Positions 32,622 through 42,207 of a stretch of 64,000 nucleotides of DNA are shown here, piece by piece; position 1 is the stretch's first letter; each line of letters opens with the position of its first letter. Both the position numbers and the translations under genes were made by a program. The stretch spans positions 29,909-93,908 of the forward strand of contig NZ_JBOEFY010000037.1 in the NCBI RefSeq assembly GCF_050633145.1, given 5' to 3'. Source of the DNA: Kordia sp050633145. GTDB taxonomy: Bacteria > Bacteroidota > Bacteroidia > Flavobacteriales > Flavobacteriaceae. The notes under the pieces are model-generated. The model was not told the DNA's origin. It worked only from the letters and a program-made list of their open reading frames with translations, and did not search any database.

Positions 32622-35465
32622 TTAGTTAATTACCCAAGAAATATAGTATTGCGATCCAATAGTACCAACTCCTGGCGCACTAACATATTCATGTCCAAAA
32701 ATGTTAGCTGCTCCTAATTTGAAAGTTGATTTCTTGTAACGATAGTTTATCTGGAAGTCAACTAATGAACGAGCCGATACAGTACCATCTGCAAAAGATG
32801 ATTCCCAAAGGAAAGAGTCATTCCATCTCCAGTTGATATTAAATCCGAAGTTATCGAAAAGATTTCTGTTTCCAAAAGACGCCTTTACTTTATGCTCTGG
32901 CGTGTTAAAGTTTGTTTCAAAATCTGGATCACTAGCCTGATCGAAGTCAAGTTTAGCATACGTATAGTTCACTCCAAAGTCATAATCTCCAAATACTTTT
33001 GTGTTTGCTCCAATAGCAACTCCATACGAACTAATATCTGCAGTAGAGTTAGCATATAATTGGAAAGGTGTAAAGTCACCGTTAGCAGCTGCAATTAATG
33101 CATTTGGCGTAGGCGCTCCACCAACAGGAGTTAAATCTGTAATATCAGATAAATTCACATTACCGTAGTTAGGAACAATTACTGTTTTAGTTGCAATGAA
33201 ATCTTTGTATTTATTATAATATGCACTTACATCTACAGAAATACCTTCATATACAATTCCACGATATCCAACTTCAAAAGCAGACACTTTTTCTGGACTT
33301 ACAAAATCTACATTTGCTTGTTGTAGTAGCGCAGGGTTTGGTGCTCCAGCAGCTGCACTAGCTCCAAATGCTTGAAAAGATGATAATGTAAAAGAATTGT
33401 TGTAAGCATCATTACCAGAAAGCGTTACTACTCTGTCTAAACCAAAAGCTTCTAATCCAGCTGGGAAACTATTTGTAATAGGTCTAGTTGTATAACGATC
33501 TAAGTTATCAGGCGCACCACCAACTAAAACTGCATTTCCAACATCTAAACCAATATATTGATCTTGTGTACTTGGGTTACGGAAACCTGTTTGGAAAGAA
33601 GCTCTAAAATTGTGTTTTTTATCCTCGTCTGGAGAATATACTAAAGAAACTCTTGGAGAAACGTTTCCGTCAAAGTTTTGCGCTTTGTCATAACGAATAG
33701 AACCTGTGAATTTCATTTTATCTTCCATAAACTTTTTCTGAACTTGTACATACGCGCCATATTCATCATATTTAATTGGACCATCAGTATCTGTAAAGAT
33801 TGTTCCTTGAGAATCTAATACATATTGACGGTACGAACCACCAACCTGAATATCGGCAACATCAATTAAATGTGAAAGGTTATAGTTTACATCAGAATGA
33901 TATAATTTTGTGTTATCAATAAACTTTGCTCCAGTTAGTAAATCTCCATCTGCAGTAACTACATTTAAAGCATTATTGAAACCTGTAGTTCCTGGCTGAA
34001 GACGACCTGTATCAGCCAAACCTCTAGCAAATGCGTGTGCTACATTAGCATCACCTGGTGTAACTCCTGGAATTGCTCCTGTGATTGCTCCTAAATATCC
34101 TGTAGCATACTCAGTAAACCATTGTTGATCTGATTTCCATCTTCTGTTTACATTGATCGCAGCAAAACGCGTATCATACGAATCGTTTGCTTTTTCTGCA
34201 GTAACATATCCTCTAATGAAGAAGTTTTTATTTCTAACTTCTAATTTATGCTGTTGCATAAAGAAGTTTTTAATAGAATATCTATTTGCTCCTTGATAAA
34301 TTGTATTTCCTCTACCAATTTTAGAATTCCAAATTACAGTAAAGTCATTTGCCCAAGGCTTGTAATGTAAAGCAAAATCAGCTTTTACACTTTCTGCATC
34401 ATAGTCCATTAAGTCGCGCTCTTCATAACCAGTTCTTGATACTGCTGAAGAACCAAATGTTCCTGCTGGCGCTCCTGATAAGGCATCAAAATTTAATGTT
34501 GTAGAAACCTCATCTCCATAAATATTTAATCCATTATAGTTTGGATCGCTCGCTCTAGTTCCAGCAATAGCATCACCACTAGCACCATCATAGTTGGTAT
34601 AATCTGTAGCAAACCATTCTGTTCCATTTAAGAAAGAGAAAGAAGCTTTTATTGCTAATTTATCACTAAATGCATGTGCAGCTCTAAATCCAAAATCAAC
34701 AAAATTATTGTCGCCAGCATTTTCAGATGACGTCATTCCTGTTTTCGCATAAAAGCTAATTCCTTGCTCTTCGTAAGGATCTTTACTACGCATAAACATA
34801 ATTCCATTGAAGGCATTTGCTCCATATAATGCTGAAGATGCTCCTGGTAATAATTCTACCGTTGCCACATCTAATTCAGACATTCCTAATAAGTTTCCTA
34901 GTGCAAAGTTTAAGGCTGGTGAAGAGTTATCCATTCCATCTACCAATTGCATAAATCGCGTATTAGCAAACGTAGCGAAACCTCTTGTGTTTACAGATTT
35001 GAATGTTAAACTGTTTGTATTGACATCAACACCTTTTAAGTTTTCCAACGAATCATAGTACGTAGGTGAAGTTGAGTTTCTAATTGCTCTTGCATCCATA
35101 CGTTCAACAGTTACGGGCGATTCTCGTATTCTTTCTGGTGTTCTTGAGGCTGAAAGAACGATTTCGTCTAGCTCTGTTCCTTCTTTTAGGACAATAGTAA
35201 CGTCTTCGTTGTTTTTTGTAATTTCTACAGTAGCAGAATCAAATCCAATACTACTTGCAGTAATTTTAAAAGGCGGTTGTTGATCTACTACTAATTTGAA
35301 TTTTCCGTCAAAATCAGTACTTGTTCCAGTAGAAGATCCTACTACAACAATGTTAACACCTGGGATTGGCATGTTATCGCCATCAACAACTTTTCCACTA
35401 ACATTGGTTTGTGCAAATAGTCCCGCACAAACCAACATAGCTAAAATTGATAGGTATGCTCTCAT
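32622..35465 (-). CDS. TonB-dependent outer-membrane receptor
   Basis: This 947-residue protein has a signal peptide (ending GLFAQTN) and a CarboxypepD-regulatory-like beta-sandwich (about 22-100, DFDGKFKLVV). A plug domain (about 108-225, with SVNTRGFATFANTRFMQLVD) and a 22-strand-type barrel follow, ending in an aromatic strand (YYISWVIN). It imports a large or scarce ligand across the outer membrane using TonB energy. No SusD partner follows, so it is not a classical SusCD pair. The substrate cannot be told from sequence. It lies downstream of glmS on the same strand with an 79-base gap. Confidence 0.94.
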   Translation of the reverse strand: MRAYLSILAMLVCAGLFAQTNVSGKVVDGDNMPIPGVNIVVVGSSTGTSTDFDGKFKLVVDQQPPFKITASSIGFDSATVEITKNNEDVTIVLKEGTELDEIVLSASRTPERIRESPVTVERMDARAIRNSTSPTYYDSLENLKGVDVNTNSLTFKSVNTRGFATFANTRFMQLVDGMDNSSPALNFALGNLLGMSELDVATVELLPGASSALYGANAFNGIMFMRSKDPYEEQGISFYAKTGMTSSENAGDNNFVDFGFRAAHAFSDKLAIKASFSFLNGTEWFATDYTNYDGASGDAIAGTRASDPNYNGLNIYGDEVSTTLNFDALSGAPAGTFGSSAVSRTGYEERDLMDYDAESVKADFALHYKPWANDFTVIWNSKIGRGNTIYQGANRYSIKNFFMQQHKLEVRNKNFFIRGYVTAEKANDSYDTRFAAINVNRRWKSDQQWFTEYATGYLGAITGAIPGVTPGDANVAHAFARGLADTGRLQPGTTGFNNALNVVTADGDLLTGAKFIDNTKLYHSDVNYNLSHLIDVADIQVGGSYRQYVLDSQGTIFTDTDGPIKYDEYGAYVQVQKKFMEDKMKFTGSIRYDKAQNFDGNVSPRVSLVYSPDEDKKHNFRASFQTGFRNPSTQDQYIGLDVGNAVLVGGAPDNLDRYTTRPITNSFPAGLEAFGLDRVVTLSGNDAYNNSFTLSSFQAFGASAAAGAPNPALLQQANVDFVSPEKVSAFEVGYRGIVYEGISVDVSAYYNKYKDFIATKTVIVPNYGNVNLSDITDLTPVGGAPTPNALIAAANGDFTPFQLYANSTADISSYGVAIGANTKVFGDYDFGVNYTYAKLDFDQASDPDFETNFNTPEHKVKASFGNRNLFDNFGFNINWRWNDSFLWESSFADGTVSARSLVDFQINYRYKKSTFKLGAANIFGHEYVSAPGVGTIGSQYYISWVIN

Positions 35466-35544
35466 AAGTCTTTTGGTTTAGTTATTATGAGAACAATATA
35501 CGCTTTTTTAGGAAATCCCTAAAGAAAGTGTTAATTTTTTAGAG

Positions 35545-37392
35545 TTATTCTACGGTTACGGATTTTGCCAAGTTTCTAGGTTGGTCTACATTACAATCGC
35601 GCATAACAGCAATATAATACGACAATAACTGTAAAGGAATTGTTGTTAAAAGCGGTGTAAGCAACTCTAATGTTTCAGGAATTTCAATTACATAATCAGC
35701 AATTTTCTTAATGCTCTTATCTCCTTGCATTACCACTGCTATGATTTTTCCTTTCCTAGATTTTATCTCTTGAATGTTACTTACTACCTTTTCGTAGTGT
35801 CCTTTTCTTGTTGCAATTACCACAACTGGCATTTGCTCATCAATTAATGCAATAGGTCCATGCTTCATTTCTGCTGCTGGATATCCTTCTGCATGGATAT
35901 ACGAAATTTCTTTTAGTTTTAATGCTCCTTCTAATGCTACTGGGAAGTTATAACCTCTACCAAGGTACAAGAAGTTCGTTGCATCTTTGTATATATCGGC
36001 AATCGTTTTTACATGATTGTCTGATTGCAATGTTTTTTCAACTTTAGCAGGAATAGCATCCATTTCTGATAAATACGTATGGAATTCAGATTTAGAAATT
36101 GTTCCTTTTTTCTGTGCTAAGTTTAAAGCAATCAAGGTCAATACTGTAATTTGCGTTGTGAATGCTTTTGTTGAAGCAACTCCTATTTCTGGACCAGCAT
36201 GCGTGTATGCACCAGCATCTGTTTCTCTTGATATTGAAGAACCTACTACATTACATACTCCAAATACAAATGCTCCTTTACTTTTTGCAAGTTTGATAGC
36301 CGCCATTGTATCTGCTGTTTCTCCCGATTGAGAAATTGCAATAACTACATCTTTCTCTGTAATAATTGGATTTCTGTATCTAAATTCGGAAGCATATTCT
36401 ACCTCAACAGGTATTCTTGTTAAGTTTTCAAATACATACTCCGCTACCAATCCTGCATGCCAAGATGTTCCGCAAGCAACGATTAAAATTCTGTTTGCAT
36501 TTAAAAACTTTTCAATGTTATCATCAATTCCAGCCATTCTAATGATGCCTTCATTTGCTAACATTCTTCCTCTGAACGTATCCAAAATTGCTCTTGGTTG
36601 TTCATATATTTCTTTCAACATAAAGTGATCGTAACCACCTTTTTCAATCTGTTCTAAGTTTAATTGTAATTCTTGTACGTACGGATCAACTAAAGAATCG
36701 TCTTTTATTTTACGAACTTTTACTTTTTTACCTCTGCGCACAATTGCCATTTCTTCATCTTCAAGGTAAATAGCATTATTTGTATACTCAATAAAAGGAG
36801 AGGCATCAGAAGCAATAAAAAATTCTTCTTCTCCAACACCAATTACTAATGGGCTTCCTAAACGCGCTACAACAATTTCGTCTGGTTTATTTTTATCAAA
36901 CACAGCAATTGCATACGCTCCTACCACTTGATTTAAAGCAATTTGAACTGCTTTTCCAAGTTTCACATTTTCGTTTTTCTTTACATCTTCAATAAGATTT
37001 ACCAATACTTCAGTATCCGTATCTGATTTAAATGTAAAACCTCTGTTGATTAATTCTTGTTTTAATGGCTCATAGTTTTCAATGATTCCATTATGAATAA
37101 TTACCAACTCACCTGAGTTTGAATAATGAGGATGCGAATTAACATCGTTTGGCTCTCCATGAGTTGCCCAACGTGTATGACCGATTGCTAAAGATCCATC
37201 GATTGAGATTTCTTCCTTTACACGTTTTTCTAAATCGACAACCTTTCCTTTGGTTTTAGATAACTTGATGTTTTTGCCATCATATATAGCAACACCTGCA
37301 CTATCATACCCTCGATATTCAAGTCTTTTTAAACCTTTTAACACCACAGGATATGCCTCTCTGTGACCTATATAACCTACGATTCCGCACAT
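35545..37392 (-). CDS. glmS: Glutamine-fructose-6-phosphate aminotransferase
   Basis: This enzyme makes glucosamine-6-phosphate, the entry to peptidoglycan and LPS amino sugars. The 615-residue protein has the processed N-terminal nucleophile Cys2 (MCGIVGYIGH), an N-terminal glutaminase domain (to about 240) with GHTRWATHG, two SIS domains (SGETADT, then the APLALIDE-type PIALIDEQMP) and the conserved terminal LAKSVTVE. Being third in a run with a starch-synthase-like gene and DUF4270 (gaps of about 20 bases) is a common flavobacterial order. Confidence 0.97.
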   Translation of the reverse strand: MCGIVGYIGHREAYPVVLKGLKRLEYRGYDSAGVAIYDGKNIKLSKTKGKVVDLEKRVKEEISIDGSLAIGHTRWATHGEPNDVNSHPHYSNSGELVIIHNGIIENYEPLKQELINRGFTFKSDTDTEVLVNLIEDVKKNENVKLGKAVQIALNQVVGAYAIAVFDKNKPDEIVVARLGSPLVIGVGEEEFFIASDASPFIEYTNNAIYLEDEEMAIVRRGKKVKVRKIKDDSLVDPYVQELQLNLEQIEKGGYDHFMLKEIYEQPRAILDTFRGRMLANEGIIRMAGIDDNIEKFLNANRILIVACGTSWHAGLVAEYVFENLTRIPVEVEYASEFRYRNPIITEKDVVIAISQSGETADTMAAIKLAKSKGAFVFGVCNVVGSSISRETDAGAYTHAGPEIGVASTKAFTTQITVLTLIALNLAQKKGTISKSEFHTYLSEMDAIPAKVEKTLQSDNHVKTIADIYKDATNFLYLGRGYNFPVALEGALKLKEISYIHAEGYPAAEMKHGPIALIDEQMPVVVIATRKGHYEKVVSNIQEIKSRKGKIIAVVMQGDKSIKKIADYVIEIPETLELLTPLLTTIPLQLLSYYIAVMRDCNVDQPRNLAKSVTVE

Positions 37393-37412
37393 AATTTTTT
37401 AATTATTGATAT

Positions 37413-39053
37413 TTAATTGGTTTCTGGGATTGTGTAAAATATTTCGAGCTTCAATCTTTTGTCTTCTGGTGAAGCTATTGTAGTTCCATACAATACAGTT
37501 CCGAACGGATTCATTATAGAAATAGTAGGAACAAATTCATCATCTGTAGTTCCTGTTTCTACTTGTCCACTACCGATAACACGTATGTCGGAAGAGGCTA
37601 CTAATCCTAGTTTTACGTTGGTTGAATCTAGACGTATTACATTATTTAAGTGTTCTGTTAATCTAATTTTGTATCGCAATGGCTTATCATCTTCATCCAA
37701 TTCTAAAATTCCTCCATGCACACCTTTTGATAGTGCTGGCGACGTTGCGTTGACTGTTTGATCTATAATATAATCATCTAATGGAATATTATTATCAAAG
37801 TTATACAAGTAAATACGTTGTGGATCTTCTGCTGCATCAACTTGAACATCTCTATTCACATAGAAAACTAAGTTTGCATCATTAATAAGCCATCCGTTTT
37901 CTCTAATTTCTTCTAATTGATCTGCTACACCATTATTATCTGTATCAGGTCCAAAAAGTTCAATAGTAGTCATAGCTCCTTCTCCTCCTTTTAAGTACAA
38001 ATTATTATTGTTTGCCGTAACATCTTGTGTAAATGTAGGCGTACTAAATGTATTTACAATGTTCGCCGTTGATAAGCTTAGGTTAAATGATGCTTTTTCC
38101 AACTCTACTGTATCATCAGAGTCATCTGTATTTCCTTGCGTATTTACTTTTTGATATACATAATTGATTTCAATATTTGCGTTTTGAAGATCTAATAACA
38201 TTAATGCCTCTGTATTATCTGCTGTAATATGCAGACCTCTAAATACATCTTCTGCTCTAAATACGTTATTATTTGATAACTTAATACTTCCTTCGTTGTC
38301 AATAATTCTTTCTTGGAAGAAATCAGCATCTAATTTCACACGAATTCGAGGAGATAATGTAGCTTCTATAACTGGATCTCCGTTTTCATCAAGTACAGCT
38401 GCTCCATTTGCATCTTTTTCCTCAACTTCTATCTGCTCCTGATTTATCATATAAGCAGTATCTTGATAAAGTGTTTGCCCTACTTCTGTTGAAAAATCTT
38501 GATCAGAAAAATAGATTTGTGGATCTCCGTTTTCATCAGTCGCTCTTAAAAAATAAGTAAGTTCCTGCACATGTAAATTAAATGTTTGATTTACATTTCC
38601 GTACAAAGAATCTACTTCTACTTCTGTTTCTCCATCATCATTAACTGTAGCTGAACTAAAGTAAGGAATGTTTAACCATACTTCTGTAACAGTTTCCATT
38701 TCTTCAAAATCTGTCAAATCTTCATCTTCTTCCGCTTGACTCTTGTCTCCGAACTCAGGATCTTCTGTTCCTGCAATTAAACTTGCTTGTACTGTAAGAC
38801 TTGAATACGTAGTTCCGTATACAGGATCTACATTTTTACCAAGTTGATATACTGGCAATCCATTTGCTTGTACTGGATTTAAGCGTATGTTAGACGTAAC
38901 TATTTGAGAATCTGCAAACAACTGAGTAGTGAAGTTATTGTTTTCAATAATTTCATCACCAACCGTACTAAATTCGTCATCACAAGCTACAAAGCCTAGT
39001 ATCATTAAAAGCACTACTAAGCCACCCGTGAGTGTCTTTTTAAATTTGTTCAT
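37413..39053 (-). CDS. DUF4270 lipoprotein
   Basis: The 546-residue protein has a lipoprotein signal (hydrophobic run, then GFVACDDE with the lipobox Cys). An all-beta acidic body rich in Asp, Asn and Thr carries the DUF4270 hallmarks after the N-terminus (FSTVGDEII, then LPVYQLGKNVDPVYGTT). Function of the family is unknown. It is outer-membrane or surface located. Its position between a GT5 protein and glmS (18- and 20-base gaps) recurs in Flavobacteriia and suggests a role in cell-surface carbohydrate, although that is inference. Confidence 0.88.
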   Translation of the reverse strand: MNKFKKTLTGGLVVLLMILGFVACDDEFSTVGDEIIENNNFTTQLFADSQIVTSNIRLNPVQANGLPVYQLGKNVDPVYGTTYSSLTVQASLIAGTEDPEFGDKSQAEEDEDLTDFEEMETVTEVWLNIPYFSSATVNDDGETEVEVDSLYGNVNQTFNLHVQELTYFLRATDENGDPQIYFSDQDFSTEVGQTLYQDTAYMINQEQIEVEEKDANGAAVLDENGDPVIEATLSPRIRVKLDADFFQERIIDNEGSIKLSNNNVFRAEDVFRGLHITADNTEALMLLDLQNANIEINYVYQKVNTQGNTDDSDDTVELEKASFNLSLSTANIVNTFSTPTFTQDVTANNNNLYLKGGEGAMTTIELFGPDTDNNGVADQLEEIRENGWLINDANLVFYVNRDVQVDAAEDPQRIYLYNFDNNIPLDDYIIDQTVNATSPALSKGVHGGILELDEDDKPLRYKIRLTEHLNNVIRLDSTNVKLGLVASSDIRVIGSGQVETGTTDDEFVPTISIMNPFGTVLYGTTIASPEDKRLKLEIFYTIPETN

Positions 39054-39071
39054 AAGTGTAATCTGTTAACC

Positions 39072-39881
39072 TTAATTTAAAACTTTTGTATTATAAAAAT
39101 CTGTGTATGCATCGGCAAATTCTTCACTGTTTTTATATTCAAGAACAGGTTTTTCAAGACCGGTGAGATATTCTTGAACATCAGCAGGAATTTCCTCAGA
39201 TGCTATTACCACGGCATCCGAATGATCCACAGCAACTTTTAGAAGGTTAGAGTAGTTTGGTTCAGCAAGTATTTCTACATTACCATCACCAATATTATCA
39301 AATTTGATTTTACTTAGCATTTCTTTATCTAAAGTTCCATCAAATTCTTGTTTATATACAGAAGTAACAATTTTACTATCTGTAAACAATGGTTCATCTT
39401 TGTAATATTTACGTAAGTATAGAGGCAATAAAGAAGCCATCCATCCATGAACGTGAATGATGTCTGGTGCCCAGTTTAGTTTCTTTACAGTTTCTATAAC
39501 ACCTTTTGCAAAGAAAATAGCGCGCTCATCATTGTCTGGAAAAAGATTTCCTTCTTCATCAGTAAATGTAGCTTTACGCTTAAAGTATTCTTCGTTATCA
39601 ATAAAATATACTTGTATTCTTTCTTTAGGTATTGAAGCTACTTTAATAATTAATGGCATATCCATATCATTAATTACCAAATTCATTCCTGATAAACGAA
39701 TTACTTCGTGTAATTGATGTCTTCTCTCATTGATATTTCCAAAACGTGGCATAAATATCCTAATTTGTCCACCTTTACTGTTTACCATTTTTGGAGCTTC
39801 AAATGACATTGATGAAATTTCAGTTTCTGGTAAATAGGGTACTACTTCAGATGAAACGTATAAGACTCTTTTATTATTCAT
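39072..39881 (-). CDS. Starch/glycogen synthase N-terminal domain protein (GT5 only)
   Basis: The 269-residue protein corresponds to the N-terminal Rossmann half of glycogen synthase: LYVSSEVVPYLPETEISSM, RIFMPRFGNI, NDERAIFFAKGVIE, PDIIHVHGWMASLLPLYL. The C-terminal GT1 half with the donor-binding EXGGL region is absent. The usual ADP-glucose contact KTGGL near the start is also replaced (PETEISSM). It is probably not a working glycogen synthase alone. It opens the run with DUF4270 and glmS, divergent from panC, with its own TAATTTTG box. Confidence 0.85.
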   Translation of the reverse strand: MNNKRVLYVSSEVVPYLPETEISSMSFEAPKMVNSKGGQIRIFMPRFGNINERRHQLHEVIRLSGMNLVINDMDMPLIIKVASIPKERIQVYFIDNEEYFKRKATFTDEEGNLFPDNDERAIFFAKGVIETVKKLNWAPDIIHVHGWMASLLPLYLRKYYKDEPLFTDSKIVTSVYKQEFDGTLDKEMLSKIKFDNIGDGNVEILAEPNYSNLLKVAVDHSDAVVIASEEIPADVQEYLTGLEKPVLEYKNSEEFADAYTDFYNTKVLN

Positions 39882-39919
39882 AAAAATACTTTTCCTTTAA
39901 TAATTCAGCGTAAAACATG

Positions 39920-39927
39920 CAAAATTA
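39920..39927 (-). promoter_or_regulatory. Candidate -7 box for the GT5-DUF4270-glmS run
   Basis: The minus strand reads TAATTTTG then CATG, an exact TAnnTTTG match 38 bases before the start. Confidence 0.55.
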
Positions 39928-39957
39928 CAAAAATTATGTAGATTAACAGTAATATAT

Positions 39958-39965
39958 TAAATTTG
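39958..39965 (+). promoter_or_regulatory. Candidate -7 box for panC-panD
   Basis: TAAATTTG followed by CACG matches TAnnTTTG, 21 bases before the panC ATG and 30 bases from the divergent box at 39920. Confidence 0.55.
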
Positions 39966-39986
39966 CACGCTGTTAATTTTTTCTAA

Positions 39987-40835
39987 ATGACTCTATTTTA
40001 CACACAAAATACGCTGAAAACCTTTATTGAATCTCAAAAATCTGAAGGAAAAACAATTGGCTTTGTCCCTACAATGGGCGCTTTACACAAAGGGCACTTA
40101 TCGCTGGTAAAGAACGCTATGACTGACAATGATATTGTATTTGTAAGTGTTTTTGTAAATCCCACACAGTTTGACAATGCCACAGATTTAGAGAAATATC
40201 CTCGCACGTTGGATGCAGATGTTTCTTTACTAAAAACTTTAGGAAAAAATATTTTTGTGTACGCTCCAAGTGTGAAAGATATCTACAATTCTGGCATAAA
40301 TGCAGAAAAATTCAGTTTTGACGGACTCGAATTTGAAATGGAAGGAAAATTTAGAACTGGACATTTTGATGGTGTTGGCACAATAGTAAAACGTCTTTTT
40401 GAAATTGTAACACCAACCAATGCTTATTTTGGAGAAAAAGACTTTCAACAATTAATGATTATCAAAAAGCTAGTTTCTAAATATAAAATTCCTGTCAATG
40501 TAATTGGCTGTGAAATATTCAGAGAAGTTTCGGGCTTAGCAATGAGTTCTCGAAATGAACGTTTATCTACAGAAGCAAGAAAAGAAAGTGCATTTATACA
40601 CAAAACACTTATAGAAGCAAAGAATAAATTTGGCACAAAAAGTGCTACGCAAGTAAAAGAATGGGTTCAAAAGCAGTTTGACAAACATTCGCTACTTACA
40701 TTAGAATATGTTGAAATTGCCAACATTAAAAATCTAAAAACTGTAAAGCGAAAATCTAAAAACGAAACATATCGCATTTTCATTGCTGCTTTTATTGAAA
40801 ACATTCGTCTAATTGACAATTTAGCACTGAATTAA
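39987..40835 (+). CDS. panC: Pantothenate synthetase
   Basis: This enzyme joins pantoate and beta-alanine with ATP. The 282-residue protein has FVPTMGALHKGHLSLV (ATP-binding HxGH), FVNPTQF, the GFVRTGHFDGV-like KFRTGHFDGVGTIV, YFGEKDFQQL and SSRNERL. It is followed 28 bases later by panD, giving the pantothenate branch of CoA synthesis in one operon. panB and panE are not in the window. Confidence 0.97.
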   Translation: MTLFYTQNTLKTFIESQKSEGKTIGFVPTMGALHKGHLSLVKNAMTDNDIVFVSVFVNPTQFDNATDLEKYPRTLDADVSLLKTLGKNIFVYAPSVKDIYNSGINAEKFSFDGLEFEMEGKFRTGHFDGVGTIVKRLFEIVTPTNAYFGEKDFQQLMIIKKLVSKYKIPVNVIGCEIFREVSGLAMSSRNERLSTEARKESAFIHKTLIEAKNKFGTKSATQVKEWVQKQFDKHSLLTLEYVEIANIKNLKTVKRKSKNETYRIFIAAFIENIRLIDNLALN

Positions 40836-40863
40836 GAACTTTAAAATCATTAACTTTGTCCCT

Positions 40864-41214
40864 ATGCAAGTAAACGTAGTAAAATCAAAAATACACAGAG
40901 TAAAAGTTACTGGAGCCGACTTGAATTATATTGGAAGTATTACCATTGATGAAGACCTAATGGATGCTGCAAATATTGTTCAAGGAGAAAAAGTACAAAT
41001 TGTAAATAACAATAATGGAGAACGTCTTGAAACCTATGCTATTCCCGGACCAAGAGGCAGTGGTGAAATTACCTTAAATGGTGCTGCAGCTAGAAGAGTA
41101 GCAAAAGGCGACACCCTTATATTAATTACATATACTTGGATGAATATTGAAGAAGCAAAACAATTTAAACCTTCTTTAGTTTTCCCTAACGAAGCCGATA
41201 ACACACTTACTTAG
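40864..41214 (+). CDS. panD: Aspartate 1-decarboxylase proenzyme
   Basis: This pyruvoyl enzyme makes beta-alanine from aspartate for PanC. The 116-residue proenzyme has the self-cleavage site G-S in YIGSITID at about residues 25-26. It also has the QIVNNNNGERLETY and AAARRVAKGD blocks of the family. Its stop is directly followed by a TTG start of the next gene with no spacer. Confidence 0.96.
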   Translation: MQVNVVKSKIHRVKVTGADLNYIGSITIDEDLMDAANIVQGEKVQIVNNNNGERLETYAIPGPRGSGEITLNGAAARRVAKGDTLILITYTWMNIEEAKQFKPSLVFPNEADNTLT

Positions 41215-42177
41215 TTGAAAATAAAAACATCGAAAATACTTAAAATAGTACTCCCACTTTGCTTGGGAGTTTTTTTAGTTTGGTATTCCTTATCCAAAAC
41301 ACCTTTAGATGAGCTGATTGCTCATTTTAAAAAAGCGAACTATTATTGGGTAGGCTTAGGTGTATTTTTTGGACTTTTAAGTCACTTATCCAGAGCGTAT
41401 CGCTGGCAATACATGTTAGAACCTTTGGGTTACAAGCCAAAATATTCAAATAGCATCATGGCCGTTTTTGTAGCGTATTTGGCAAATTTAGGAATTCCAC
41501 GATCAGGAGAAGCACTTAGAGCCTTGACATTAACCAATTACGAAAATGTTCCTTTCGAAAAAGGATTTGGAACTATTGTTGCCGAACGTGTTGCCGATTT
41601 AATCGTCATGCTTTTCGTAATCGCGATAACCCTTTTTATGCAGTTTGATTTTATTTGGGAGTTACTCATGACAAAGCTCGATCCTACAAAAGTAATCCTA
41701 CTACTTTCTGCGATGATTATTGGCGGAATTACACTCATCATTTTTATCAAAAGAGCAAAGAAAGGAATTGCACTTAAAATCAAAAACTTCATCATTGGTG
41801 TATTCGAAGGCGCAACAAGCATTTTAAAAATGAAGCATAAATGGAAATTTGTTTTTCACACACTTTTCATTTGGGCAATGTATTTACTCATGTTTTATGT
41901 CACAATTCTTTCTGTAGAAGATTTACAAGGAAAAGTTCCTGTTGGCGCAATTTTAATTGCATTCATTGCTGGAAGCTTTAGTGTTGCTGTTACCAATGGT
42001 GGTACTGGCGCATATCCATTAGCTATTGCCGCTGCATTTTCTCTCTTTCAGATTGAACGAGGTCCAAGTGAAGGTTTCGGTTGGATCATGTGGGCATCGC
42101 AAACGTTAATGATTATTATTATGGGCGGATTGTCTTTTCTTTATCTACCAATTTTTAATCGCAAAAAAAATCTTTAA
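41215..42177 (+). CDS. Lysylphosphatidylglycerol synthase TM region/UPF0104 family flippase-like protein
   Basis: The 320-residue protein has about eight transmembrane segments and the family blocks LSHLSRAYRWQYMLEP, NLGIPRSGEALRA, EKGFGTIVAERVADL and AVTNGGTGAYP. Related proteins are the membrane half of MprF or stand-alone lipid transporters. No catalytic MprF synthase domain is attached. The start is TTG: the codon before it is the panD stop, and the first internal Met is about 66 residues in, after conserved helices. This gives termination-reinitiation coupling with panD. Confidence 0.85.
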   Translation: MKIKTSKILKIVLPLCLGVFLVWYSLSKTPLDELIAHFKKANYYWVGLGVFFGLLSHLSRAYRWQYMLEPLGYKPKYSNSIMAVFVAYLANLGIPRSGEALRALTLTNYENVPFEKGFGTIVAERVADLIVMLFVIAITLFMQFDFIWELLMTKLDPTKVILLLSAMIIGGITLIIFIKRAKKGIALKIKNFIIGVFEGATSILKMKHKWKFVFHTLFIWAMYLLMFYVTILSVEDLQGKVPVGAILIAFIAGSFSVAVTNGGTGAYPLAIAAAFSLFQIERGPSEGFGWIMWASQTLMIIIMGGLSFLYLPIFNRKKNL

Positions 42178-42207
42178 CTTGCTAGACTAAACCAACCTAT
42201 TTATCAC

